DNA from: Pseudomonas putida
GTDB taxonomy: Bacteria; Pseudomonadota; Gammaproteobacteria; Pseudomonadales; Pseudomonadaceae
NCBI GenBank assembly: GCA_029953615.1
Contig: CP124529.1
Span: 3,968,501 to 4,032,500 of the forward strand
Direction of reading: 5' to 3'
Length of the DNA stretch: 64,000 nucleotides
Within the stretch, counting starts at the first letter, position 1, and each line of letters begins with the position of its first letter. The notes beneath the pieces were generated by a model. It did no database searches. It was not told the origin of the DNA and saw only the letters and a list, made by a program, of their open reading frames with translations. Position numbers and translations under genes: made by a program. Shown in pieces: positions 9,301-18,039 of this stretch.

Positions 9301-9683
9301 TGGGTCAGGCTGCCGTTGATTTCCAGCCAGTGCAGGCTGCCATCCGGCCAGCGGATGCGGTGACGCATGGCCTGTTCCACCGGTTCGCCATTGAACACCG
9401 CCTGGAACACCTGGCGTGTGCGTGCGCGGTCTTCCTCGGGCAGCAGGTCTAAATAGTCGATATCGGCGGGTAGCGGGCGCTGCGGGTCGAAGCCAAACAG
9501 GGCCTGGGTGCCCCGTGACCAGCTGACCCGGCCGCTGTCGATATCCCACAGCCAGGCACCCAGTCGCGCGCCGTTGAGCGCGGCCAGCAGTTGCGGGGCG
9601 TTCTGCCAGGCCTGTTCCGACTCCTGAGGGTCGGCCGCAGGTATCCGCGGCAGGCGCAAAAAGCGGTTAGCTGATTTGGGCAT
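6387..9683 (-). CDS. Multi-PAS diguanylate cyclase/phosphodiesterase (GGDEF-EAL)
   Basis: A 1098-residue cytoplasmic c-di-GMP enzyme with no clear membrane segment. About five PAS/PAC modules fill residues 30-660, for example LFHLSPNAILLTRR, LFQVSPDPICVTRQ and AFHSSPDAITITER. The GGDEF domain (about 670-835) has an intact RLGGDEF site and an inhibitory I-site RLED five residues before it. The EAL domain (about 845-1095) has EVLLRW in the EAL position, DDFGTGYSSL and EGVEL. Both catalytic centres look intact, so the protein may be bifunctional, with activity set by PAS ligands. Convergent with ibpA. Confidence 0.93.
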   Translation of the reverse strand: MPKSANRFLRLPRIPAADPQESEQAWQNAPQLLAALNGARLGAWLWDIDSGRVSWSRGTQALFGFDPQRPLPADIDYLDLLPEEDRARTRQVFQAVFNGEPVEQAMRHRIRWPDGSLHWLEINGSLTHDMHGRPQMIGVIREITRQRERETALINSEKRFATLFHLSPNAILLTRRLDGMIFEVNQHFEDMFGWPGSQVIGKTSLELGLWVNPEQRHQLLESTRTNNGPLILEVQFRAISGKVHDGILCTQGIELEGVTFLLSTFIDTTERKRAEQALKDSQERLDLALDSAQLGTWDWHIPSGMLYGSARAAQLHGLPPIPFHESFDAFFEGVPEQERNSMRQAYRSLREGPAGNYQITYRVQLENGISRYIESRARLYRDEQGNPLRMAGTLLDITDQVEREQRLSASEEKFASLFQVSPDPICVTRQDTGQFIEINPAFTQTFGWGTDQVIGRTAEEIGLWAESIERAQRIERVIREQALSNVAVVVNHRNGAPLTCVISSRLITVDDQPCSVTTLRDITQQQRAEAALKSSEEKFAKAFHSSPDAITITERHSGRYLEINDGFCRLTGYNAADVIGRTVYEVGIWADDKQRSALLAELRERGRVHHREMLGRNKRGDILTVEVSVEPITLNEVDCLLLTARDVSQLKNAQAQIRHLAYHDPLTNLPNRALLMDRLSQQIALLRRHNLRGALLFLDLDHFKHINDSLGHPVGDTVLKIITARLEASVRLEDTVARLGGDEFVVLLSGLEGSREMVEEKVRELADTLRELLAEPMSLDGQRLQVTPSIGVALIPDHGATPADLLKRADIALYRAKDSGRNTTQLFHTTMQKAASERLRMENDLRLALARGELALHFQPQVDARDNRIVGAEVLLRWHHPQLGQQPPAQFIQVLEESGLILEVGSWILDEACDACARMLGDRLIDADDFSLCVNISPRQFRQNDFVGRVLRSLDDYRLPRQMLKLEITEGIVIQNLEDTISKMRELKRYGVSFAMDDFGTGYSSLTYLKRLPVDTLKIDQTFVRDAPEDPNDAEIVRAIVAMARSLDLTVIAEGVELTEQLEFLERLGCHLYQGYLHSRPLPLPEFRQMLLEAPANY

Positions 9684-9745
9684 CGGTACCAGACCTTTGG
9701 CGTATGACGCGTCCTTGGAGGTGGCAATACCGGGCTGACAACCGG

Positions 9746-10624
9746 TCAGGCGGGCCCCGCGTGGCTGTCGAGCAGGGCCATGAATGCCCTGGCCGCGTTC
9801 GATAGCGTACGCTCCGTGTGCAAAATGTAGCCTAGCTGGCGCGACAGCTGTATGCCCGGCAAGGCGATGGGTGCAACCTGTTCGTCGAGCATGGTTCGTG
9901 GCAACACGCTCCAGGCCAGGCCGATCGACACCATCATTTTGATGGTTTCCAGGTAGTTGGTGCTCATGGCAATGTTCGGCGTCAGGCCCTGGCTCTCGAA
10001 CAGGCGCTGGACAATATGGTGGGTGAAGGTGTTGCCGCCGGGGAATACGGCCGGGTGGCGAGCGACATCGGCCAGGCTTACCGCATGGTTGTTGGCCAGT
10101 GGGTGTTCAGGGGCGGCGACGAAGTCCAGGGCGTCGTCCCACACGGGCACCGCCTTGACCAGGTGATGCGGCTCGGGGGCCAGGGTAATCACCGCAATCT
10201 CGGCGCGGCCATGCAGAATTTCGTCGTAGGCCTGTTCCGAATCCATGAACTGGATATCCAGCGCCACGGCCGGGTACTGACGAGTGAAGGCCCGCAGCAG
10301 CGGAGGCAAGCGGTGCAGGCCGATGTGGTGGCTGGTGGCCAGGGTCAGGCGACCACTCACTTCCCCGGTCAGGTTGGTCAGCGCCCGGCGAGTATCATCG
10401 AGCACGTTGAGTATCTGGTAGGCCCGCGGCAACAAGGCGCGCCCGGCTTCGGTCAGGGTCACCTCCCGGCCCAGGCGGTCGAACAGGCGCACGTCCAGTT
10501 GCTGCTCCAGCCCGGCGATGCGCTTGCTGATGGCTGGCTGGGTCAGGTGCAGGCGCTCGCCGGCGCCAGAGAAGCTGCCGGTTTCGGCGATGGCGATGAA
10601 TGCACTGAGGTTGGCCAGGTCCAT
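9746..10624 (-). CDS. LysR family transcriptional regulator (next to leuC)
   Basis: 292-residue LysR regulator with an N-terminal winged HTH (MDLANLSAFIAIAETGSFSGAG... LTQPAISKRIAGLE) and a C-terminal effector-binding domain containing an HTSHHIGLHRLPP-like hinge. It is divergent from leuC with a 130-bp shared intergenic region. This neighbour relation is conserved in Pseudomonas and suggests control of leuCD, but the inducer is not visible in sequence. Confidence 0.9.
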   Translation of the reverse strand: MDLANLSAFIAIAETGSFSGAGERLHLTQPAISKRIAGLEQQLDVRLFDRLGREVTLTEAGRALLPRAYQILNVLDDTRRALTNLTGEVSGRLTLATSHHIGLHRLPPLLRAFTRQYPAVALDIQFMDSEQAYDEILHGRAEIAVITLAPEPHHLVKAVPVWDDALDFVAAPEHPLANNHAVSLADVARHPAVFPGGNTFTHHIVQRLFESQGLTPNIAMSTNYLETIKMMVSIGLAWSVLPRTMLDEQVAPIALPGIQLSRQLGYILHTERTLSNAARAFMALLDSHAGPA

Positions 10625-10663
10625 TGCTTGAATTCCTGATGGTTATGCAAAGCATGAAAATTA

Positions 10664-10680
10664 TGAATTTGAGTTATTCA
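10664..10680. promoter_or_regulatory. Possible LysR binding dyad between lysR and leuC
   Basis: TGAAT-N7-ATTCA is an exact dyad with the T...A ends typical of LysR boxes, placed between the divergent genes. Candidate only. Confidence 0.35.
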
Positions 10681-10754
10681 ATCTATCGCCATAGCATCGT
10701 CCGTACAAGCCAAGGGGTCTTTGGCATAGAAAGACGCTGATGAGGAACAGTCTG

Positions 10755-12188
10755 ATGGCTGGCAAAACGCTCTACGACAAACTCTGGGAAGCCCATGAGG
10801 TCAAGCGCCGTGATGACGGCTCGTCCTTGATCTACATCGATCGCCACATCATCCACGAAGTGACGTCGCCCCAGGCCTTCGAAGGCCTGCGCCTGGCCAA
10901 CCGCAAACCCTGGCGCATCGACGCCAACATCGCCACGCCGGACCACAACGTGCCGACCACGCCAGAGCGCAAGGGCGGTATCGAGGCCATCGTCGACCAG
11001 GTGTCGCGCCTGCAGGTGCAGACCCTCGACGAGAACTGTGACGAATATGGCATCGTCGAATTCAAGATGAATGACGAGCGTCAAGGTATCGTCCACGTCA
11101 TCAGCCCGGAGCAGGGTGCCACCTTGCCTGGCATGACCGTGGTCTGCGGTGACTCGCACACCTCCACCCACGGCGCCTTCGGTGCCTTGGCCCATGGCAT
11201 CGGCACCTCCGAGGTAGAGCATGTGCTCGCTACCCAGTGCCTGGTCGCCAAGAAGATGAAGAACATGCTGGTACGCGTGGAAGGCCAGTTGCCTGCCGGT
11301 GTTACCGCCAAGGACATCGTGCTGGCCGTGATCGGCAAGATCGGTACCGCCGGTGGTAACGGCCACGCCATGGAGTTTGCCGGCAGTGCCATCCGCGAAT
11401 TGTCGATGGAAGGCCGCATGACCATCTGCAACATGTCCATCGAAGCCGGTGCCCGCGTAGGCCTGGTGGCGGTGGACGACACCACGGTTGCCTATGTCGA
11501 AGGCCGCCCGTACGCGCCCAAGGGCGAGCAGTGGAAACAGGCGGTCGCAGCCTGGAAAGGCCTGGTTTCCGACGCTGACGCAGTGTTCGACAGCGTGGTC
11601 GAGCTCGATGCTGCGCAAATCAAGCCGCAGGTCAGCTGGGGCACCTCGCCGGAAATGGTCCTGGCCGTCGACCAGCGCGTGCCGGACCCGGCTGCCGAGC
11701 CAGACCTGATCAAGCGTGGCTCGATCGAGCGCGCCCTCAAGTACATGGGCCTGGCCGCCAACCAGGCGATCACCGATATCAAGCTTGACCGCGTATTCAT
11801 CGGTTCGTGCACCAACTCGCGCATCGAAGACCTGCGCGCTGCCGCCGCAATCGCCAAGGGGCGCAAGGTCGCTGCCAACGTCAAGCAGGCACTGGTGGTT
11901 CCGGGCTCGGGCCTGGTCAAAGCCCAGGCCGAGCGTGAAGGCCTGGACAAGATCTTCCTCGAAGCCGGTTTCGAATGGCGTGAACCAGGCTGCTCGATGT
12001 GCCTGGCGATGAACCCGGACCGCCTGGAGAGCGGCGAGCACTGCGCGTCCACCTCCAACCGCAACTTCGAAGGCCGTCAGGGCGCCGGTGGCCGTACGCA
12101 CCTGGTCAGCCCGGCCATGGCCGCCGCCGCCGCGGTGACCGGCCACTTCATCGATGTCCGCGAGTTGATCCAAGGGAGCGCAGCATGA
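10755..12188 (+). CDS. leuC: 3-isopropylmalate dehydratase large subunit
   Basis: Leucine biosynthesis: isomerises 2-isopropylmalate to 3-isopropylmalate together with LeuD. 477 residues, aconitase family. The [4Fe-4S] cysteine segments FIGSCTNSR and [11 protein letters not shown] are present, as are [12 protein letters not shown] and [10 protein letters not shown]. The ATG at 10755 ([11 protein letters not shown]) is preferred because GAGGAAC lies just upstream; an ATG at 10740 lies before that ribosome site. The stop overlaps the leuD start (ATGA). Confidence 0.98.
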   Translation: MAGKTLYDKLWEAHEVKRRDDGSSLIYIDRHIIHEVTSPQAFEGLRLANRKPWRIDANIATPDHNVPTTPERKGGIEAIVDQVSRLQVQTLDENCDEYGIVEFKMNDERQGIVHVISPEQGATLPGMTVVCGDSHTSTHGAFGALAHGIGTSEVEHVLATQCLVAKKMKNMLVRVEGQLPAGVTAKDIVLAVIGKIGTAGGNGHAMEFAGSAIRELSMEGRMTICNMSIEAGARVGLVAVDDTTVAYVEGRPYAPKGEQWKQAVAAWKGLVSDADAVFDSVVELDAAQIKPQVSWGTSPEMVLAVDQRVPDPAAEPDLIKRGSIERALKYMGLAANQAITDIKLDRVFIGSCTNSRIEDLRAAAAIAKGRKVAANVKQALVVPGSGLVKAQAEREGLDKIFLEAGFEWREPGCSMCLAMNPDRLESGEHCASTSNRNFEGRQGAGGRTHLVSPAMAAAAAVTGHFIDVRELIQGSAA

Positions 12189-12829
12189 AAGCCTTTACCC
12201 AGCACACTGGCCTCGTCGCGCCGTTGGACCGTGCCAACGTCGATACCGACCAGATCATCCCCAAGCAGTTTCTGAAGTCGATCAAGCGCACCGGCTTTGG
12301 CCCCAACCTGTTCGACGAGTGGCGTTACCTGGACGTGGGCCAGCCTTATCAGGACAACAGCAAGCGCCCGCTGAACAAGGAGTTCGTGCTCAACCACGAA
12401 CGCTACCAGGGGGCCAGCGTGTTGCTGGCGCGGGAGAACTTCGGTTGCGGCTCCAGCCGTGAGCACGCGCCGTGGGCGCTGGACGAATACGGCTTCCGCA
12501 GCGTGATCGCGCCGAGCTTCGCCGACATCTTCTTCAACAACAGCTTCAAGAACGGTTTGCTGCCGATCATCCTCAGTGACGAGGAAGTCGACGAGCTGTT
12601 CAGGCAGGTGGAGGCCAACCCGGGTTACCAGCTGACCATCGACTTGCAGGCGCAGGCGGTGACCCGCCCGGATGGCAAGGTACTGCATTTCGAGATCGAT
12701 GCGTTCCGCAAGCACTGCCTGCTCAACGGCCTGGACGACATCGGCCTGACCCTGCAGGACAGCGACGCGATCAAGGCCTTCGAAGGCAAGCACCGCGCAG
12801 CGCAGCCTTGGCTGTTCCGTGATGCCTGA
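12185..12829 (+). CDS. leuD: 3-isopropylmalate dehydratase small subunit
   Basis: Swivel-domain subunit (214 residues) that completes the LeuCD isomerase. Typical motifs: [29 protein letters not shown] and [13 protein letters not shown]. The ATG overlaps the leuC TGA by 4 bp, so translation is probably coupled. Confidence 0.98.
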   Translation: MKAFTQHTGLVAPLDRANVDTDQIIPKQFLKSIKRTGFGPNLFDEWRYLDVGQPYQDNSKRPLNKEFVLNHERYQGASVLLARENFGCGSSREHAPWALDEYGFRSVIAPSFADIFFNNSFKNGLLPIILSDEEVDELFRQVEANPGYQLTIDLQAQAVTRPDGKVLHFEIDAFRKHCLLNGLDDIGLTLQDSDAIKAFEGKHRAAQPWLFRDA

Positions 12830-12848
12830 TTGTTTGTAGGTGGCAGTA

Positions 12849-12929
12849 CCGGCCTCTTCGCGGGCACGCCCGCTCCCACAGAGAGCAGCGCTGTACCTGT
12901 GGGAGCGGGCATGCCCGCGAAAGGCCGGC
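12849..12929. repeat. REP inverted pair after leuD
   Basis: CGCGGGCACGCCCGCTCCCACAG and CTGTGGGAGCGGGCATGCCCGCG in opposite orientation, splitting leuCD from the methyltransferase gene. It could attenuate read-through from leuCD. Confidence 0.9.
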
Positions 12930-12960
12930 GCAGGCAGCAAAAAACCAAAAGGAATGAGAC

Positions 12961-13725
12961 ATGACCAGCACCCAGCACACCGATGTGGTCCAACGCCAGT
13001 TCGGCGAACAGGCCAGCGCCTACCTCAGCAGCGCCGTGCACGCCCAGGGCAGTGAGTTTGCCCTGCTGCAGGCTGAACTGGCAGGGCAGGGCGCTGCCCG
13101 CGTGCTGGACCTGGGCTGTGGCGCCGGGCATGTCAGCTTCCATGTCGCCCCGCTGGTCGCCGAAGTGGTCGCCTACGACCTCTCGCAAGCCATGCTCGAC
13201 GTGGTCGCCAGTGCCGCCGCCGAGCGCGGCCTGGCCAATATCACTACCGAGCGCGGCGCCGCCGAACGCCTGCCGTTCGCCGACGCCTCGTTCGACTTCG
13301 TCTTCAGCCGTTATTCGGCCCACCACTGGAGCGACCTGGGCCTGGCCCTGCGCGAAGTGCGTCGGGTGCTCAAGCCGGGTGGCGTGGCGGCGTTCATCGA
13401 CGTGATGTCGCCGGGCAGCCCGCTGCTCGACACCTACCTGCAAACGGTCGAAGTACTGCGTGACACCAGCCATGTGCGCGATTATTCCGCCGCCGAATGG
13501 CAGCGCCAGGTCAGCGAGGCTGGTCTGCACGTGCGCAGCCACACCCGCCAGCCGCTGCGCCTGGAGTTTTCCAGCTGGGTCGAGCGCATGCGCACGCCCG
13601 AGCCGATGCGCGTGGCCATCCGCCAATTGCAGCAAGCCATGGGCGAAGAAGTGCGGCAGTATTACCAGATCGAGGCCGATGGTTCGTTCAGCACCGATGT
13701 GCTGGTGTTGTGGGCCGAGCGTTAA
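12961..13725 (+). CDS. Class I SAM-dependent methyltransferase (UbiE-like)
   Basis: 254-residue methyltransferase. SAM-binding motif I VLDLGCGAGHVSFHV (about residue 45), an acidic residue after motif II (VAYDLSQAML), AERLPFADASFDFV and a post-motif VLKPGGVAAFIDV. It is of the UbiE/BioC type, but the real substrate cannot be told. It sits between leuD and leuB, with its own ribosome site (AAAGGAATGAG) and a REP pair before it. Confidence 0.85.
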   Translation: MTSTQHTDVVQRQFGEQASAYLSSAVHAQGSEFALLQAELAGQGAARVLDLGCGAGHVSFHVAPLVAEVVAYDLSQAMLDVVASAAAERGLANITTERGAAERLPFADASFDFVFSRYSAHHWSDLGLALREVRRVLKPGGVAAFIDVMSPGSPLLDTYLQTVEVLRDTSHVRDYSAAEWQRQVSEAGLHVRSHTRQPLRLEFSSWVERMRTPEPMRVAIRQLQQAMGEEVRQYYQIEADGSFSTDVLVLWAER

Positions 13726-13779
13726 GAATTTTTCGGTGGGGCCCGCTTGGCCGCACCGCGTGAATGGATAGAGGAAAGC

Positions 13780-14862
<1,083 letters not shown>

Positions 14863-14925
14863 TCTCTCTGGCCCGCCACCCAAAATTCCCGGTGGCGGCC
14901 CACTTTTAGCAAAGGTGTAGTTGCG

Positions 14926-16038
14926 ATGAAACGTGTAGGTCTGATCGGTTGGCGCGGTATGGTCGGTTCCGTGCTCATGCAGCGGATGCTGGAGGAGCAG
15001 GATTTCGACCTCATCGAGCCGGTGTTCTTCACCACCTCCAATGTTGGCGGCCAGAGCCCGAACGTGGGCAAGGATACAGCTCCGCTCAAGGACGCTTATT
15101 CGATTGAAGAACTCAAGACCCTCGACGTGATCCTGACCTGCCAGGGCGGCGACTACACCAACGAGGTCTTCCCCAAGCTGCGTGAAGCCGGCTGGCAGGG
15201 TTACTGGATCGATGCCGCCTCGTCCTTGCGCATGCAGGATGACGCGGTGATCATCCTCGACCCGGTCAACCGCAAGGTCATCGACCAGCAGCTGGACGCG
15301 GGTACCAAGAACTACATCGGCGGCAACTGCACCGTCAGCCTGATGCTGATGGGCCTGGGCGGCCTGTTCGAAGCCGGCCTGGTCGAGTGGATGAGCGCCA
15401 TGACCTACCAGGCCGCCTCGGGTGCCGGCGCGCAGAACATGCGCGAGCTGATCAAGCAGATGGGCGCTACCCATGCTGCCGTTGCCGATGACCTGGCCAA
15501 CCCGGCCAGCGCCATTCTCGACATCGACCGCAAGGTTGCCGAGACCATGCGCAGCGAAGCGTTCCCGACCGAGAACTTCGGCGTGCCGCTGGCTGGCAGC
15601 CTGATCCCGTGGATCGACAAGGAGCTGCCGAACGGTCAGAGCCGTGAAGAGTGGAAAGCCCAGGCCGAGACCAACAAGATCCTCGGCCGCTTCAAGAGCC
15701 CGATCCCGGTCGACGGCATCTGCGTGCGCATCGGCGCCATGCGTTGCCACAGCCAGGCGCTGACCATCAAGCTGAACAAGGACGTGCCGCTGGCCGACAT
15801 CGAAGGCATGATCAGCCAGCACAACCCTTGGGTGAAGCTGGTGCCTAACCAGCGTGAAATCAGCATGCAGGAGCTGAGCCCGACCAAGGTTACCGGTACC
15901 CTGAACATCCCGGTTGGCCGCCTGCGCAAGCTGAACATGGGTTCGCAGTACCTGGGCGCGTTCACCGTCGGTGACCAATTGCTGTGGGGCGCGGCCGAAC
16001 CGCTGCGCCGCATGCTGCGGATTCTGCTGGAGCGTTGA
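14926..16038 (+). CDS. asd: Aspartate-semialdehyde dehydrogenase
   Basis: Reduces beta-aspartyl phosphate to the semialdehyde, the branch point to lysine/diaminopimelate, threonine and methionine. 370 residues, proteobacterial type. N-terminal nucleotide loop [15 protein letters not shown]; catalytic Cys135 in [21 protein letters not shown] and the active-site His in [12 protein letters not shown]. Followed by a strong terminator. Confidence 0.97.
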   Translation: MKRVGLIGWRGMVGSVLMQRMLEEQDFDLIEPVFFTTSNVGGQSPNVGKDTAPLKDAYSIEELKTLDVILTCQGGDYTNEVFPKLREAGWQGYWIDAASSLRMQDDAVIILDPVNRKVIDQQLDAGTKNYIGGNCTVSLMLMGLGGLFEAGLVEWMSAMTYQAASGAGAQNMRELIKQMGATHAAVADDLANPASAILDIDRKVAETMRSEAFPTENFGVPLAGSLIPWIDKELPNGQSREEWKAQAETNKILGRFKSPIPVDGICVRIGAMRCHSQALTIKLNKDVPLADIEGMISQHNPWVKLVPNQREISMQELSPTKVTGTLNIPVGRLRKLNMGSQYLGAFTVGDQLLWGAAEPLRRMLRILLER

Positions 16039-16055
16039 TCGTTCCGGTCTGACCG

Positions 16056-16087
16056 AAAACCCGCGCTGGCGACAGCGCGGGTTTTTT
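16056..16087 (+). terminator. Terminator of asd
   Basis: AAAACCCGCGCTG / CAGCGCGGGTTTT with a 4-nt loop and T-tract. Confidence 0.92.
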
Positions 16088-16130
16088 ACATCCGATCCAT
16101 CCCGGCCGGCCCGACCAGGCTCTTCTCTGC

Positions 16131-16166
16131 TTTTGCTTTTGCTTTTGCTTTTGCTTTTGCTTTTGC
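16131..16166. repeat. Hexanucleotide microsatellite (TTTTGC)6
   Basis: Six perfect tandem copies of TTTTGC, close to the left end of the large inverted-repeat element. Confidence 0.97.
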
Positions 16167-16200
16167 TTCTAGGCGCGCGATAGTTCAGGCGCCGCCGATT

Positions 16201-16822
16201 GCGACTTCAGGAGGCCGAGCGAAGGGACTGCGGAGGGAGGTGACGGGCATGGATGCCCGTCAAGCGCTGAGGCCCCATGGATGGGGCCTGCAGCGCGTAC
16301 TCCCGGGAGCAGGCCCGTAGCGAGGGAACCCCGGAGCGAAGCGCAGGGGCCGGATGATGGGAGCGGACGGTTTTTGGTTCCTTTTTGCCACGACAAAAAG
16401 GGACCCGCCGTAAGGGCGGAAAGGTGAGTCAGCGCCACCTTTGAAAATGAATGTTGACCTTGTTGTTGATGCCCACGCTTGAAAGCGAAGAGCGAAGAGC
16501 GAAGAGCGAAGAGCGAAGAGCGAAGAGCGAAGAGCGGAAAAGTACTGGTCTTGATATCGCGCATTGTCCATTTACGATGGCGACGCATACTCACCTTTTC
16601 GCCCTTACGGCGAGTCACTTTTTGCCAAACGCGGCAAAAAGTAACCAAAAAACGCTGCGCTCCCATCATCCGGCCCCTACGCTGCGCTCCGGGGTTCCCT
16701 CGCGCCGGTCTTGCTCCCGGGAGTACGCGCTGCAGGCCCCATCCATGGGGCCTCAGCGCTTGACGGGCATCCATGCCCGTCACCTCCCTCCGCAAGACCT
16801 CTGCTCGGCCTCCTGAAGTCGC
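16201..16822. repeat. Large imperfect inverted-repeat element (about 620 bp)
   Basis: Two arms of about 230 bp (16201-16428 and 16590-16822) are imperfect reverse complements. Both begin or end with GCGACTTCAGGAGGCCGAGC. Each arm contains smaller palindromes, such as GACGGGCATGGATGCCCGTC and GGCCCCATGGATGGGGCC. The core (16430-16589) holds a heptamer repeat. No convincing protein is encoded: the open frames through it are low-complexity and occur on both strands. It resembles the long repeated intergenic elements of Pseudomonas; it is not an insertion sequence, as there is no transposase. Confidence 0.85.
16485..16533. repeat. Heptanucleotide tandem repeat (GCGAAGA)7
   Basis: Seven perfect copies of GCGAAGA in the loop region of the large inverted repeat. 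Confidence 0.97.
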
Positions 16823-16823
16823 G

Positions 16824-16865
16824 AAGATCAAGATCAAGATCAAGATCAAGATCAAGATCAAGATC
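16824..16865. repeat. Hexanucleotide microsatellite (AAGATC)7
   Basis: Seven perfect copies of AAGATC directly after the right arm of the inverted repeat, mirroring the (TTTTGC)6 tract on the left. Confidence 0.97.
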
Positions 16866-16962
16866 AAGAGCAGCGCAGCTCCAGGTTTGGGCCGGCACAG
16901 ACAAAACTCTACAATCCGAGTAAAGTGCCGCCCCCGCCGTTTTCAGCAAAAGGATCCCTTCC

Positions 16963-17968
16963 ATGACACACCCTTTGGACATCGCCGTCGTCGGCGCCAC
17001 CGGCAGCGTCGGTGAAGCCCTGGTGCAGATTCTCGAAGAACTGGATTTCCCGGTCGCCACCCTGCACCTGCTGGCCAGCATGGAATCGGCGGGCAGCAGC
17101 GTGATGTTCGCCGGAAAGAAGCTGAAAGTGCGCGAAGTGGATAGCTTCGACTTCGCCCAGGTCAAACTGGCCTTCTTCGCTGCGGGCGCTGCAGTCAGCC
17201 GCAGCTTTGCCGGCAAGGCGCTGCAGGCGGGCTGCACGGTCATCGACCTGTCCGCCGGCCTGGACGACGCCCTGGCCCTGGTGCCCGAAGCCAACGCCGA
17301 ACGCCTGGCTGGCCTGGCATTGCCCGCCCGCATCGTCAGCCCGTGCTCGGCTGCGGTTGCCTTGGCCGTTGCCCTGGCACCGCTCAAGGGCCTGCTGGAT
17401 ATCGAGCGGGTGCAGGTAATGGCCGCGCTGGCGGTATCCGCGCAAGGCCGTGAAGCGGTCAACGAACTGGCCCGGCAAACCGCCGAGCTGCTCAATGCCC
17501 AGACCGCTGGAGCCGCGCTTCTTCGACCGCCAGGTCGCATTCAACCTGTTGGCCCAGGTCGGCGCTGCCGATGAGCACGGCCACACGGCGCTGGAGCGCC
17601 GCCTGGTCAGTGAGCTGCGGGTACTGCTGGGCCTGCCTGAGCTGAAGATTTCCGTTAGCTGCGTTCAAGTCCCGGTGTTTTTCGGCGATAGCTTCAGTGT
17701 GGCGGTGCAGAGCCGTCGTCCGGTGGACCTGGACGCGGTCAGCCAGGCCCTCGAGGCGGCCGACAGCGTCGAGCTGGTGGCGCGCGATGATTATCCGACC
17801 CCGGTTGGCGACGCAGTGGGCCAGGACGTGGTCTATGTTGGTCGTGTACGGCACGGTGTTGATGACGACCAGCAGCTCAACCTCTGGCTGACCACCGACA
17901 ACGTGCGCAAAGGCGCCGCGCTCAATGCCGTGCAAGTGGCGCAATTGTTGATTAAACACATGCCGTAA
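16963..17968 (+). pseudogene. USG-1-like aspartate-semialdehyde dehydrogenase homologue, frameshifted
   Basis: Second Asd-family protein, downstream of the true asd as in other pseudomonads. The Rossmann start DIAVVGATGSVGEALVQIL and VIDLSAGLDDALALV are clear. The Cys position reads VSPCSAAVAL instead of the family PNCSTIQ, so activity is doubtful. Near 17498-17500 one extra C (GCCCAGACCG) breaks the frame; the C-terminal half (EPRFFDRQVAFNLLAQVG ... AQLLIKHMP) continues in the next frame. If that base is an error, the protein is about 335 residues. Function of USG-1 is not settled. Confidence 0.8.
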
Positions 17969-18039
17969 AAGATACTGGCGAGCAATTTTGTCCTGCTCTG
18001 CATGCAGGTTTCAGGACGCTTCATACAAGGGAAGAGGTC

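Noticed and set aside
16485..16533. Tandem GCGAAGA repeats as a possible CRISPR array
   Set aside because: The unit is 7 bp with no spacers; it is a simple tandem repeat and there are no cas genes.
16201..16822. Insertion sequence or transposon
   Set aside because: The arms are long and there is an inverted symmetry, but no transposase and no clear target-site duplication.
16169..17540. Open frames on both strands through the inverted-repeat element
   Set aside because: They are built from mirrored repeat sequence and microsatellites, so they are not protein-coding.
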